Assembly: GCA_948443845.1 (NCBI GenBank)
Contig: CAOJUE010000001.1
Span: forward strand, 62,001 to 126,000
DNA length: 64,000 nt
Direction: 5' to 3'
Origin: an uncultured Eubacteriales bacterium
GTDB taxonomy: Bacteria > Bacillota > Clostridia > TANB77 > CAG-508
The notes beneath the pieces were generated by a model. That model had not been told where the DNA came from, made no database searches, and saw only the letters and a list, made by a program, of their open reading frames with translations. Within the stretch, counting starts at the first letter, position 1. Each line of letters opens with the position of its first letter. Made by a program: the position numbers and the translations under genes. This document shows positions 54,455 to 63,428 of this stretch, piece after piece.

Positions 54455-56843
54455 TTGGTTCTCCTATGTTTTCTTCGTTATTTTCTTCAATCACATTTTC
54501 AACAGTCAGCGTATTTTCTAATACATTATTTTCCTCTGTCTTCGTACTTTCTTCTGAAACAACATTTTCTGGTATTTGTGTTGGTTCTTCGTTCGGCATT
54601 GTTGGTTGTTCTTGCACAACTGGTGGACTCTCTGGCTGAGCCTCAGGCGTAGGCACTGTTTGCTCTGGTTCACTATTGATTTCATTTTTTACCGTATCGA
54701 CTGTACTTTTAACAACATCTTTAATTTTTTCCTTTGTGTCATCGTCCACAATATTTTTTAGTGTCGTGCCTTGATGAACTGTACAACTTTCTGGCACAGT
54801 CCCTTTTACGAAGTATTCTGTAAACACGTTTGTACAGCCACTATTTGCCACTTTTAAGCTCTTTTTACAAATTTTTAAGGATATCACATTCTTCGACTCC
54901 TTAAACTCGCTATTTTCCAATTTTTTATGAACTCGATTCATTACATTTGACCAAATAATTCCCGCTGGATTTCGGCTATTATAGCGAATTGGCTCACTCA
55001 AATCAAACCCAAACCACGTAACTGCTGTATAATAATTCGTAAAACCACAAAGCCAGCGGTCGTAATCTTCATTCGTTGTTCCCGTTTTGGCAGCCACATC
55101 CATTCCCGCAACCTTGCAATACGTTGCCGTTCCTTTATTTCCCTCTACTGGCTGAGTTAGAAGTTGTTTGGTTACAAAAGCCACCTCTTCTGAAAACGCT
55201 CTTCTGGTTTGTTGCTTGCTCTTTAAAACTTCTTTTCCCATGTAATCTGTTATTTTCGTATAAAAAGTCGGTTCTATATAAATACCATCATTGGCAATCG
55301 CACTATAGGCTCCTGCCATTTCTAATGGCGAAATTCCTTTGTCTAGACCGCCAAGTGCTAATGCTAAATTGACATCTTTTTCATTCAGCGTCGAAATTCC
55401 CATTTTTTTCAAATACTGAATCGACGTCATTGGCGTTAGGTTTTCCATGATTTTGACAAAGGGAATATTTTGAGAAGACTCCACAGCGCGCCTTACCGTT
55501 ATTTCTCCTAAATAGTCGTTGTAATTAATGGGTGTATATTCTTCATTGTTGTAATCGATAAAAGTCGTTAATTCATCATTAAATGTGCTAACTGGTGTAA
55601 TCAATTTTTCGGCTAAAGCAGGAATCAAAACGGCTAATGGCTTACTACTGGATCCAGTTTGTCTAATGGCTTGCGTGGCTCGGTTGAAACCTCTGGCTTC
55701 TTGTTTTTTTCCTAAACCGCCCACACATGCCATAACTTGTCCTGTTTTGTGGTCGATTAGAACCATGGCGGCTTGCGACGTTTCCTCTCCGATGCTAGAT
55801 TTCAACGTATATTGCTTTTTGGCAAATTCATTTTCCATTTCTTTTTGAATTTCGGAATTCTGCGTACTTTGTATTTTGGCATTTGCCATATACAAATAAT
55901 TGGTGGCAAAAGTTTTGGAAATTTTCTTTTGAGCAGCTAAATCAGAAATGACTTCTAGCAAAAGCGCATCCGTGTGATATGAATAAACACCATCGCCTTC
56001 TGCCTCAATTTTGCCTTTTTTGAATTTCATGCCTGATTCTACTTCTCCTAAGGAAACATCATATTCCTCCTGTGTAATATTTTCCAATTCTAGCATTTTC
56101 TTTAAAACAGTTTTCGTTCTTTTTTTGATTTTTTCGGTATTATCTTTTTCCTCGTTAAACGGATTATACGCATTTGGCGCATGATTGATGCCTGCTAAAA
56201 AAGCACATTCCGTCAAATTCAAATCTGTGACGCTTTTATTAAAATAATACTTGGCGCCCATTTCCACACCATAAAGATTTGGTCCGACATAGATGATATT
56301 TAAGTAATTTTCTAAAATTTCATCTTTGTCCATACACCATTCGAGTTCAACAGCTTTTGCCCATTCTTTGACTTTTCTGGTGGGACTGTTTGCATCATCC
56401 CCTGTTAAATTTTTGACGACTTGTTGTGTAATCGTGCTAGCTCCAAAAGACGCTTTTCCGAAATGAATGACATACGACCCAATGGCTGCAACTGTTCTTT
56501 TGACATCAACGCCAAAATGCTGGTAAAATCTTTCGTCTTCAATCGCGACATAAGCCTGTTTCAAATTATCTGGCATTTGACTAAAAGAAACATTTTTGCG
56601 ATTTCTCTCACTTCCAATTTTGGCAATAACTTCGCCTTCAGAATCTAAAATTTGCGAAGGCTCATTTTGTAACATACTTAGTGCCATTTCTTGCCAATGA
56701 TGAATGGATATCGCCGTCTTAATTGCCAAAGCAATAATGGCTATTACGATTCCTAAAATCAGCCATTTTTTAAATTTTGATTTCTTTTTGGGCTTTTTTT
56801 CTTCTATTTTTTTGCTCTCTTTTTCATTTTTTATTTTTTTCAA
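54438..56843 (-). CDS. Class A penicillin-binding protein (PBP1A-like)
   Basis: 801 residues. Cytoplasmic K/E tail and one membrane helix (28-50), then glycosyltransferase 51 (AIEDERFYQHFGVD, GASTITQQVVKN, ENYLNIIYVGPNLYG), then transpeptidase with GSSSKPLAVL (SxxK), SSQNIPF (SxN-like) and KTGTTNEDYDRW (KTG). The C-terminal 100 residues are a P/E/T/N-rich tail. It polymerises and crosslinks peptidoglycan. First gene of the overlapping PBP-MFS-phosphatase-GNAT operon. No in-frame CGG in 802 codons. Confidence 0.93.
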   Translation of the reverse strand: MKKIKNEKESKKIEEKKPKKKSKFKKWLILGIVIAIIALAIKTAISIHHWQEMALSMLQNEPSQILDSEGEVIAKIGSERNRKNVSFSQMPDNLKQAYVAIEDERFYQHFGVDVKRTVAAIGSYVIHFGKASFGASTITQQVVKNLTGDDANSPTRKVKEWAKAVELEWCMDKDEILENYLNIIYVGPNLYGVEMGAKYYFNKSVTDLNLTECAFLAGINHAPNAYNPFNEEKDNTEKIKKRTKTVLKKMLELENITQEEYDVSLGEVESGMKFKKGKIEAEGDGVYSYHTDALLLEVISDLAAQKKISKTFATNYLYMANAKIQSTQNSEIQKEMENEFAKKQYTLKSSIGEETSQAAMVLIDHKTGQVMACVGGLGKKQEARGFNRATQAIRQTGSSSKPLAVLIPALAEKLITPVSTFNDELTTFIDYNNEEYTPINYNDYLGEITVRRAVESSQNIPFVKIMENLTPMTSIQYLKKMGISTLNEKDVNLALALGGLDKGISPLEMAGAYSAIANDGIYIEPTFYTKITDYMGKEVLKSKQQTRRAFSEEVAFVTKQLLTQPVEGNKGTATYCKVAGMDVAAKTGTTNEDYDRWLCGFTNYYTAVTWFGFDLSEPIRYNSRNPAGIIWSNVMNRVHKKLENSEFKESKNVISLKICKKSLKVANSGCTNVFTEYFVKGTVPESCTVHQGTTLKNIVDDDTKEKIKDVVKSTVDTVKNEINSEPEQTVPTPEAQPESPPVVQEQPTMPNEEPTQIPENVVSEESTKTEENNVLENTLTVENVIEENNEENIGEPNGTNQ

Positions 56844-56922
56844 AATAAATCTCCTCCGTTTTTTTAGATTATATCATAAGAAGAAAAACTTAGCAAGGCT
56901 GATTAAACTTTAAGATTTTCTA

Positions 56923-56951
56923 TTGATTTATGTAAATTTTTATGATATACT
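56923..56951 (+). promoter_or_regulatory. Promoter of the MYG1-like gene with ATGTAAA spacer element
   Basis: TTGATT at 56923-56928 and TATACT at 56946-56951, 17-base spacer that starts TATGTAAA. Confidence 0.65.
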
Positions 56952-56992
56952 ATTGCTGTCGTTAAAGTTTAATCTTTTTTAGGAGGGTTGCC

Positions 56993-58006
56993 ATGAATAT
57001 TAAAATTTTAAGTTCTTTGGAACATGTGTCTGGAAATCGGCGCAATGTACTACTCATTGGTACGCACAATGGTATCTTTCACATTGATGAGGTAGTTGCT
57101 TGCGCTATCTTGTGTTTGCTTTATTGTCATAGGACAATTTGGATCTTACGGACACGAGATAAAGCTATGCTTGCAAAGTGCGATATCTGTGTTGACATTG
57201 GTGGTGGTAAATATGATCATCATCAAAAAGGATTTTGCAGAACACGCAAAAGCGGGGTCAAATATGCCAGTGCAGGACTAGTCTGGGAAAGCAATGGATA
57301 TATATTGCTTACTTTGATTTTGGCAAAATATTTTTCAAAATTGAAATGCAATATTGTTTCTGTTTTCGAAACATTTGATGCTTCTGTGATTTCTCTGGTT
57401 GATTGTGAAGATAATGGAATCGATGTTGAAAAACATTGTTTCAGTTTCATTTCTTCTTTTCTGCCTTTGTGGTTTGATACCAATTTTGACAATCAATTCC
57501 GTGAAGTTCTTGAAACAACAATAACAGTATTAGAGCAGGAACTGAAAACTGCAATCGCAAAGGAGATTTCAAAAGATATTGTCACAGAGAATTGGAACAA
57601 TACTGATTGTTTCCAACAAGGAATTCTTGAAATTCCAGCCCAGACAATCTTTTGGACCGAACCAGCTATTGAAATCAATGCTTCTGTCGAAAATCAAAAA
57701 GGAAAAATCAATTTTGTGATTTTTCCTTATCCTGCTGGCGGTTGGGCGGCTCAATGCGTTCCTCCCTCTTTGGAAGATAAATTTGGGCAAAAAATACCAT
57801 TTCCTGCTAAATGGGCAGGGCAAACCGACAAACTTGCTGAAATTTCTGGAGTTGACGGTGCAACACTTTGCCAGAATGGTCGTTTTTTTGCAAGAGCAAA
57901 TAGCAAGCAGGCAATCATTAAAATGTGTGAATTGGCAACAAAAGATGCAAAAGGATTTTTTGAGAAAATACGTCACTTTGTATCAAATTTTTCTAAAAAG
58001 TTTTGA
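56993..58006 (+). CDS. MYG1-like (UPF0160) DHH-superfamily protein, accessory
   Basis: 337 residues. GTHNGIFHIDEVVACAIL near 24-41 and DIGGGKYDHHQKGF near 70-83 are the two signatures of MYG1/UPF0160, a DHH-type metal-dependent hydrolase (3'-5' RNA exonuclease activity is described for eukaryotic MYG1). PYPAGGWAAQCVPP is the conserved C-terminal segment. AGGAGG lies six bases before the ATG. Two in-frame CGG codons (57038, 57149) are read as arginine. It stands alone on the plus strand with its own promoter and a strong hairpin after it. Confidence 0.8.
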   Translation: MNIKILSSLEHVSGNRRNVLLIGTHNGIFHIDEVVACAILCLLYCHRTIWILRTRDKAMLAKCDICVDIGGGKYDHHQKGFCRTRKSGVKYASAGLVWESNGYILLTLILAKYFSKLKCNIVSVFETFDASVISLVDCEDNGIDVEKHCFSFISSFLPLWFDTNFDNQFREVLETTITVLEQELKTAIAKEISKDIVTENWNNTDCFQQGILEIPAQTIFWTEPAIEINASVENQKGKINFVIFPYPAGGWAAQCVPPSLEDKFGQKIPFPAKWAGQTDKLAEISGVDGATLCQNGRFFARANSKQAIIKMCELATKDAKGFFEKIRHFVSNFSKKF

Positions 58007-58034
58007 GAAAAAATACAATTTGTGAGCCAAACAC

Positions 58035-58069
58035 AACGAAGGACGCCTAAAATTTAGGCGTCCTTCGTT
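58035..58069 (+). terminator. Hairpin after the MYG1-like gene
   Basis: AACGAAGGACGCCTAAA and its complement, a 16-base perfect stem, 28 bases past the stop, but with little T tract. Confidence 0.6.
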
Positions 58070-58159
58070 CCACTCTATTCATTGATTAATTTTCTTTCTA
58101 CTTCTTTTCCAACATTTTTATAAGGTTAATTCTGCCATTTTACCAACTCCTATAAAATC

Positions 58160-59062
58160 TCATTCTTCATGATAACCAATTCTAATCCCCTCATTTTTCC
58201 TCTTTAAATCCGCCAAAATATCCTTAAGAACATCATTTTTCATTCCTGCAATCGACGCCACAATATGTTTTTGATTATCTTTCGTATGTACTATTAAATT
58301 TTCTCCCACATTAATTCCATAACTCGTTTCTTTCACGCAATAGGCCCACACTATTTCTTCATATTTTATTGCTTGTATTCCAAAAACAACATAATTCCTT
58401 GTTAGATACAAATGTTGTTTTTTATATGGCATATCCGTCAAATTTTGTAGTTCTGTTCTCAATTCTTCCAATAAATCCTCATCTTTTAACGTCTTTCTTA
58501 CCTTTAAAATTCCTGGCAATAGATACCCAAAAGCTACTACAAGGAAAAATACTCCTGTAAGTGCTGAAATTTTATATAAAGTAATCATTCTTTCATCCAC
58601 AAAATTTTCTTTTACATAATATTTACCTAAATTTTCAGAAAAATTATCCGCATTCAATTCATCTTTTTCAAATACCTTTATAGCATTTAATAATACCAAA
58701 TTTTGAATAGATTCATCCATTGGCTTCATCGTACCTTGTAATGCATATGTATTTTTCAATTTTCCAGTTTCTGCATCGACTGTTTCAATTATCTTACTAA
58801 ACGTTGTATCCGATAAATTAACAATATAGCTATTATGATTTACATCTACCACATAATAAAAATACATATCCTCTAAAGCTGGTAACATTAAGATTGGCGG
58901 TGTATCAATCTCCAATTGAACTGATTGCTCCTCTTCCTGATTAGCAAATTTCATAAAGAAACCCCCCCCAATAAACACAATCGCAAACCCTAAAAAAATC
59001 AAAAATAATATCATCAATTTCTTTTTTGGTTTTAATATTTTCTCAATTTCTCTTTCCTCCAT
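58160..59062 (-). CDS. Two-span membrane protein of unknown function
   Basis: 300 residues: cytoplasmic K/E-rich start, TM1 (17-37), an outside domain (about 40-165), TM2 (about 168-190), then a cytoplasmic domain of about 110 residues (ARNYVVF-like TRNYVVFGIQAIKYEEIVW) with a PH-like strand pattern. Family not recognised with confidence. AAGGAAAATAAAA precedes the ATG. No in-frame CGG. Confidence 0.6.
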   Translation of the reverse strand: MEEREIEKILKPKKKLMILFLIFLGFAIVFIGGGFFMKFANQEEEQSVQLEIDTPPILMLPALEDMYFYYVVDVNHNSYIVNLSDTTFSKIIETVDAETGKLKNTYALQGTMKPMDESIQNLVLLNAIKVFEKDELNADNFSENLGKYYVKENFVDERMITLYKISALTGVFFLVVAFGYLLPGILKVRKTLKDEDLLEELRTELQNLTDMPYKKQHLYLTRNYVVFGIQAIKYEEIVWAYCVKETSYGINVGENLIVHTKDNQKHIVASIAGMKNDVLKDILADLKRKNEGIRIGYHEE

Positions 59063-59191
59063 TTTTATTTTCCTTTCTCCTTGATTTTTTCACATTATAT
59101 CACAAAACTTCAAATTTATATCAACAAAATGTATATTTTCTCTCATTTGGGAAATATTAATAATAGTTTTGATAAGGAGGTGCCTTGAACT

Positions 59192-59257
59192 ATGGAAAAA
59201 AATGAAAAGAAAAACAACAAAAACAATAAAAATAATCAAAATAATGAAAACAACTAG
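59192..59257 (+). CDS. 21-residue Asn/Lys-rich small protein
   Basis: ATG 59192 follows AAGGAGG by about eleven bases; the product is MEKNEKKNNKN followed by more Asn, Lys, Gln and Glu, ending in TAG. A terminator follows directly (59271-59300) and the gene stands alone on the plus strand, so it has the parts of a real transcription unit. The low complexity means it could also be an RNA gene with a chance frame. Confidence 0.4.
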   Translation: MEKNEKKNNKNNKNNQNNENN

Positions 59258-59270
59258 TTTGTAAAATTTA

Positions 59271-59300
59271 AAAAAGTGGAAATTGATGTTCCACTTTTTT
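59271..59300. terminator. Bidirectional terminator at 59271
   Basis: AAAAAAGTGGAA and TTCCACTTTTTT around a six-base loop; serves the small plus-strand gene and the trkA-like gene. Confidence 0.8.
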
Positions 59301-59715
59301 ATTTTCCTTTTTCCTGAATAATATCCTCTGCCACCATTCTTCCCAAATATTCCTCTGGAAAAATAATTTCATCTACCCCAATTTTTTCTAACACTTTTCG
59401 ATGATGTTTATCTCCCACTTTTGCAATCACTTTTCCGACATTATTTTCTTTCAATGTCAAACAAGAAATCACATTCATGGCAATATTTTCCGCCATTGCC
59501 ACCACTCCGACATCAAATTCCGAAAGAGGCAAACTTTCAAAAGCATCCGAATTGGAAACATCCAAACACACTGCTTTTGTCACAAATTTACTTGCCTTTT
59601 CCACTAAAGAAATCTCCTTATCAATTGCCAAAACCTCGTATTCTTCTTCTGCCAAACGTCTAGCAACATTCATTCCAAACCAGCCTAGACCTACAACAAT
59701 ACATTGTTTTTTCAT
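59299..59715 (-). CDS. TrkA/KtrA-like K+ uptake regulatory protein, RCK-N domain only
   Basis: 138 residues starting MKKQCIVVGLGWFGMNVARRL, with the GxGxxG nucleotide-binding loop and the Rossmann order of RCK-N domains. KtrA is usually about 220 residues with a C-terminal RCK-C domain; this ends after FPEEYLGRMVAEDII, so RCK-C is missing. I found no frame continuing it. AAAGGAGG precedes ATG 59715. It follows the channel gene by 11 bases. Confidence 0.8.
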   Translation of the reverse strand: MKKQCIVVGLGWFGMNVARRLAEEEYEVLAIDKEISLVEKASKFVTKAVCLDVSNSDAFESLPLSEFDVGVVAMAENIAMNVISCLTLKENNVGKVIAKVGDKHHRKVLEKIGVDEIIFPEEYLGRMVAEDIIQEKGK

Positions 59716-59726
59716 TTTTCCTCCTT

Positions 59727-61019
59727 TTACAGCATCCAATCCATATTTGGATATTTGATTCCACTTTTTTTATTTTCCACTGGTAGAAACAGCGAAACAA
59801 GCGTAATCGGCGCAATTTTTCCAACATACATAATAGCAATGGAAATGCATTTTCCCAAAAAAGTCAAGTGATTCATATCAATCCCCGAAAGTCCTGTATT
59901 CGAAAACGTGGAAACAACATAAAATAACGTATCCAACAAACTCTGCTTATCCGTTAGTGTGATGGCAAGCATTCCAATAAATACAATCAACAAATCAATC
60001 ACAAATATCGTGGTCGCCTTGCGAATCGTCTTATTGTCAATACTTCGATAAAACACAACTACTTCCTCACGATTTCTTAAATTCGAAATCGCTGTCAAAA
60101 TCAAAATTGCAAAAACCACCACTCGAATTCCACCAGCATTCGAGCCTGGTCCACCACCAATAAACATCATAATCGCTATCAAAAATTGACTCATTTGGCT
60201 TAAATTTCCAATCTCAACCGTAAAAAGTCCTGTATTTCTCGCTGTTATCACGCAAAAAAGCGATTGCAATATTGTCATTTGTGAATCAAATACCTTAATC
60301 AGCAATATTCCCAATCCTACAATCAAAAAAGACACACAAAGCACCAAGCGTGATTCCACTTGAATTTTGCTTTTCTTTCCTGTAGTAATCCATTCCACCA
60401 AATTTTCCAAAACAAAAAATCCTAACGACCCCAAAAACATCAAACCAATCAAAACACAGTTAATATAGATATCCTCTCGAAAAGCGCACAAACTCTCACT
60501 TCCGAATACATCTAAACCTACATTACAAAATGCCGAAACCGAATGAAAAATACTATACCACAATCCTTTTCCAAAACCATACCTAGGTATCCAAGCAAAC
60601 GCCAAAAGAAATGCTCCCATTCCTTCAATCACAAGCGTATATTGTACAATTTTCTTTGCTTTATTTTTAATGCTCATATAATTATTAGTATTGATTTCAT
60701 TGCTCAAAAAAATCGAATCCGACAACTTCAGTTTTCGTTTACTAATCATAAACAAGAGCGAAAAAAAGATAATAAATCCAACTGCACCAATTTGCATAGC
60801 AATCAGCAAAATCAATTGTCCCCAAAATGTAAATTGCTGTGCCAAATCTTTGACGCTACTTCCCGTCGCCGTTACGGCTGACGTTGCTTCAAATAAAGCA
60901 TCAATGTTGCTGATTTGCGCTTTGTTGCAAATTCGTAATTTTAAGATTAGAGTTGTAATTAAAATCATTGCCAAAAATCCTATAATTGGCATCATATATA
61001 TTTTTTTATGTTTAAACAT
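59727..61019 (-). CDS. TrkH/KtrB-type potassium uptake channel subunit
   Basis: 430 residues with four M1-P-M2-like repeats; selectivity-filter-like loops ATSAVTATGSS, HSVSAFCNVGLD, ITARNTGLFTV and STFSNTGLSG each carry the conserved glycine. Works with the RCK protein encoded just downstream to take up K+. No in-frame CGG in 431 codons. Confidence 0.92.
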   Translation of the reverse strand: MFKHKKIYMMPIIGFLAMILITTLILKLRICNKAQISNIDALFEATSAVTATGSSVKDLAQQFTFWGQLILLIAMQIGAVGFIIFFSLLFMISKRKLKLSDSIFLSNEINTNNYMSIKNKAKKIVQYTLVIEGMGAFLLAFAWIPRYGFGKGLWYSIFHSVSAFCNVGLDVFGSESLCAFREDIYINCVLIGLMFLGSLGFFVLENLVEWITTGKKSKIQVESRLVLCVSFLIVGLGILLIKVFDSQMTILQSLFCVITARNTGLFTVEIGNLSQMSQFLIAIMMFIGGGPGSNAGGIRVVVFAILILTAISNLRNREEVVVFYRSIDNKTIRKATTIFVIDLLIVFIGMLAITLTDKQSLLDTLFYVVSTFSNTGLSGIDMNHLTFLGKCISIAIMYVGKIAPITLVSLFLPVENKKSGIKYPNMDWML

Positions 61020-61032
61020 CTTTTTTCCTCTT

Positions 61033-61638
61033 TTATCTACTTGCCTTTATAACAAGTCTTTTATGGTTAAAATTATCACAAGTAAGTAAAGTTAAATCAT
61101 ATTTTCGTTTGGGTTGTAAGCATTTAAAATCATCTGGAGCAACTTTGTATTTGTCGTAAACAATATATTGATACTGTGTTCCATTTTGGCTTTCTAAATA
61201 AACCGAATCACCTTTTTTCAATTGATTGAGATTTCCAAAAAATCGTTGGTCATCATAATTATGCCCAGCAATTCCAATGTTTCCCTGTTTTTCTATATTA
61301 TCTCCATAAAATTTGCAAGGTAATATCTTTAAAAGTTCGTCTGTGCATTCATTAAAAACACTATATTCCAATTCTAATTTCGGTATTGTAATTTTTCCAA
61401 AATACAGACTTTCTTTTTGAACTGCTTCTGTATTCGTTTTTCTGGCAGAATACATTGCTTCTACTTGAAACACTTGATTCATCATTTGCGATAACTTTTC
61501 CATCTCACTTTCTTTTTTCCATTTTCTCAAATAGTAAAAACCCGAAATTATCAATGCTAAAATGGATACAACAAATTGAAGTTTAAAAAGATTTTTTCGT
61601 TTTTGATTCGTTTTTTTTAATGCAATAATTTGGTTCAT
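61033..61638 (-). CDS. Second sortase family transpeptidase
   Basis: 201 residues from ATG 61638 (MNQIIALKKTNQKRKN); the longer upstream frame is the 3' terminator of the previous gene. One membrane helix (25-45), then the sortase domain: GIAGHNYDD (His), TLLTCDNF (Cys), HKRLVIK (Arg). It differs clearly from the first sortase (34367) and has no obvious LPXTG-type client beside it. It ends 13 bases before trkH starts. Confidence 0.88.
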   Translation of the reverse strand: MNQIIALKKTNQKRKNLFKLQFVVSILALIISGFYYLRKWKKESEMEKLSQMMNQVFQVEAMYSARKTNTEAVQKESLYFGKITIPKLELEYSVFNECTDELLKILPCKFYGDNIEKQGNIGIAGHNYDDQRFFGNLNQLKKGDSVYLESQNGTQYQYIVYDKYKVAPDDFKCLQPKRKYDLTLLTCDNFNHKRLVIKASR

Positions 61639-61674
61639 ACTAGTATTATTGGCACTTACACGTTTTTTATGCCA

Positions 61675-61714
61675 AAAAAGGCTGAAATTACATTTTACTG
61701 TAATTCCAGCCTTT
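61675..61714 (-). terminator. Terminator of the 61723 gene
   Basis: AAAGGCTG-AATTACA and TGTAATT-CAGCCTTT stem with a T run on the minus strand, directly after the stop at 61723. Confidence 0.8.
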
Positions 61715-61722
61715 CTTAGCAA

Positions 61723-62118
61723 TTAAAAGAGATTATTTTGCTGCAAAAATTCATGCAACTCGTCAAGTTCAATTGCAGCGACCGCAAAAACTTCTACACC
61801 AAAATCAAAAAATTTCTTTCGAATTTGCCGTGAAGTTTTTATCGATTGTGGACTAAGAATTTCTTCTTCATCCCAAATCTCTCCCTCTAAGTTCCTACTC
61901 ACCAAATCGCCCATTGCAAAATTCTCAAGGACGACATACTGAACCCACAAATCCTCATTTTTTCCTAAACGAAGCTGTGGTTTTTCTGCCCTGATTTTTT
62001 TGGAAATCTCCAAAAAATCAAGATTTGAAAATTCTTCCCGTGTGGGTATCCTTTTCTGCAGTTCCTCCTTTCCCGGAAAAGTTTCCAAGATTTTTAAGAA
62101 ATCATTTGCATTTTTCAT
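61723..62118 (-). CDS. Hypothetical protein, accessory
   Basis: 131 residues, starting MKNANDFLKILETFPGK, soluble, no motif I recognise. Two in-frame CGG codons (61828, 62038) are read as arginine. GGAGAG lies about seven bases before the ATG; promoter 62152-62180 carries the ATGTAAA spacer. Single gene bounded by terminators, in the style of the other accessory genes. Confidence 0.55.
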   Translation of the reverse strand: MKNANDFLKILETFPGKEELQKRIPTREEFSNLDFLEISKKIRAEKPQLRLGKNEDLWVQYVVLENFAMGDLVSRNLEGEIWDEEEILSPQSIKTSRQIRKKFFDFGVEVFAVAAIELDELHEFLQQNNLF

Positions 62119-62151
62119 TGATTTCTCTCCTTTCTATATTTGGTTAACTAT

Positions 62152-62180
62152 ATTGTATCATGTTTTACATAATTTGTCAA
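62152..62180 (-). promoter_or_regulatory. Promoter of the 61723 gene with ATGTAAA spacer element
   Basis: TTGACA at 62175-62180 and TACAAT at 62152-62157, 17-base spacer containing ATTATGTAAA, nearly identical to the lemA promoter. Confidence 0.8.
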
Positions 62181-62204
62181 CACTTTGCTGCTAGAGACAC
62201 AAAA

Positions 62205-62231
62205 ATGCGGATTTTCTAAGAAAACCCGCAT
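62205..62231 (-). terminator. Terminator of the AI-2E family gene
   Basis: ATGCGG-TTTTC and GAAAA-CCGCAT stem followed on the minus strand by TTTTTG. Confidence 0.7.
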
Positions 62232-62261
62232 AAAATTTTATTCAAAATGTCCCCTCAACTT

Positions 62262-63407
62262 CTACACACCTTTTATTTTCAATCTCTGATTCACATCACT
62301 TCTCAAAATCGAATACAAAACCGAAGCCATTGGAAGTCCCAAAAGCAAGCCAAGCATTCCGCCCAAACTTCCTCCAACAACCACTGCCACCAATACCCAC
62401 ATGCCAGGAAGTCCAACCGAATCTCCCACAACTTTGGGATAAATCGCATTGCTCTCAACTTGTTGTAAAATCACTAAAAATACAATAAAAATAGCTGATT
62501 TAATTGGTGCAATCGACAAAATCAAAATCGCTCCAATAATAATTCCAATAAACGCTCCAACAATTGGTATTAAAGCCGTTACACCAACTAATACCGAAAT
62601 CGTCGCAGCAAATGGTAAACGCAAAATCAACATTCCCACAAAACACAATACACCTATCACAACTGCTTCTGTGCATTGTCCTGTAATAAAGTTACTAAAT
62701 GTATTCTTAGATAATTTTCCAATGTTTAGTAAATATTCCGCCTTTTTCTCTGGCAAATAAGCCTTGATGAACTTTTTTCCCTGTCCTGCTAATTTTTCTT
62801 TACTCGTTAAAATATAAATCGCAAAAACAAATGCAACAATCGCATCAAAAATTCCACCAACTAAAGAAACAACAAATTCAATCGAAGATGTCACCAATCC
62901 CTTCGTAACATTCGTTACAAGATTAATTACCTCATTCGTCAATTTATTCCAATCAATCTCAATCGTGCTGATTTGGTTGCTAATATCTGGATATTGTTTC
63001 GTCATCTCAATCGCCCAATCTTTTACATCATAAAGCAAATCTGGTACTTCGCTCACAAACATCACAATCACACTAATCAATTGCGGAATAACCAATTTTA
63101 TCACAAATGCAATAATCAAAACAATTAATACCATTGCCAAAATCATCGAAACTGGTCGTTTTAATTTACTTTCTCTAATTTTGCCGTTTTTTAACTTTTG
63201 TGGTTTAAATAATTTTCTTTCGAAAAATTTCATCGGAATATTCCAAACAAACGCTAAGCCAGCCCCAAATAAAAATGGTGATAAAATACCGAGCAAATTT
63301 CCTATTACAGTTACTAAAAATACAATATTTTGCAAAACAAAATACAAAATAATCGCAAATGCAACAATTCCCATGATTTTTTTGATATTTTCTTTATTTA
63401 GTTCCAT
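62262..63407 (-). CDS. AI-2E family transporter (PerM-like)
   Basis: 381 residues, the second AI-2E family protein of the window. Helices near 10-60, 75-105, a central loop, then C-terminal helices with ALIPIVGAFIGIIIGAIL and LPGMWVLVAVVVGGSLGGMLGLLLGLP, the conserved family ending. Substrate unknown. GAAAGGAAAAAAAT precedes the ATG. No in-frame CGG. Confidence 0.85.
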   Translation of the reverse strand: MELNKENIKKIMGIVAFAIILYFVLQNIVFLVTVIGNLLGILSPFLFGAGLAFVWNIPMKFFERKLFKPQKLKNGKIRESKLKRPVSMILAMVLIVLIIAFVIKLVIPQLISVIVMFVSEVPDLLYDVKDWAIEMTKQYPDISNQISTIEIDWNKLTNEVINLVTNVTKGLVTSSIEFVVSLVGGIFDAIVAFVFAIYILTSKEKLAGQGKKFIKAYLPEKKAEYLLNIGKLSKNTFSNFITGQCTEAVVIGVLCFVGMLILRLPFAATISVLVGVTALIPIVGAFIGIIIGAILILSIAPIKSAIFIVFLVILQQVESNAIYPKVVGDSVGLPGMWVLVAVVVGGSLGGMLGLLLGLPMASVLYSILRSDVNQRLKIKGV

Positions 63408-63428
63408 ATTTTTTTCCTTTCATTTCAT

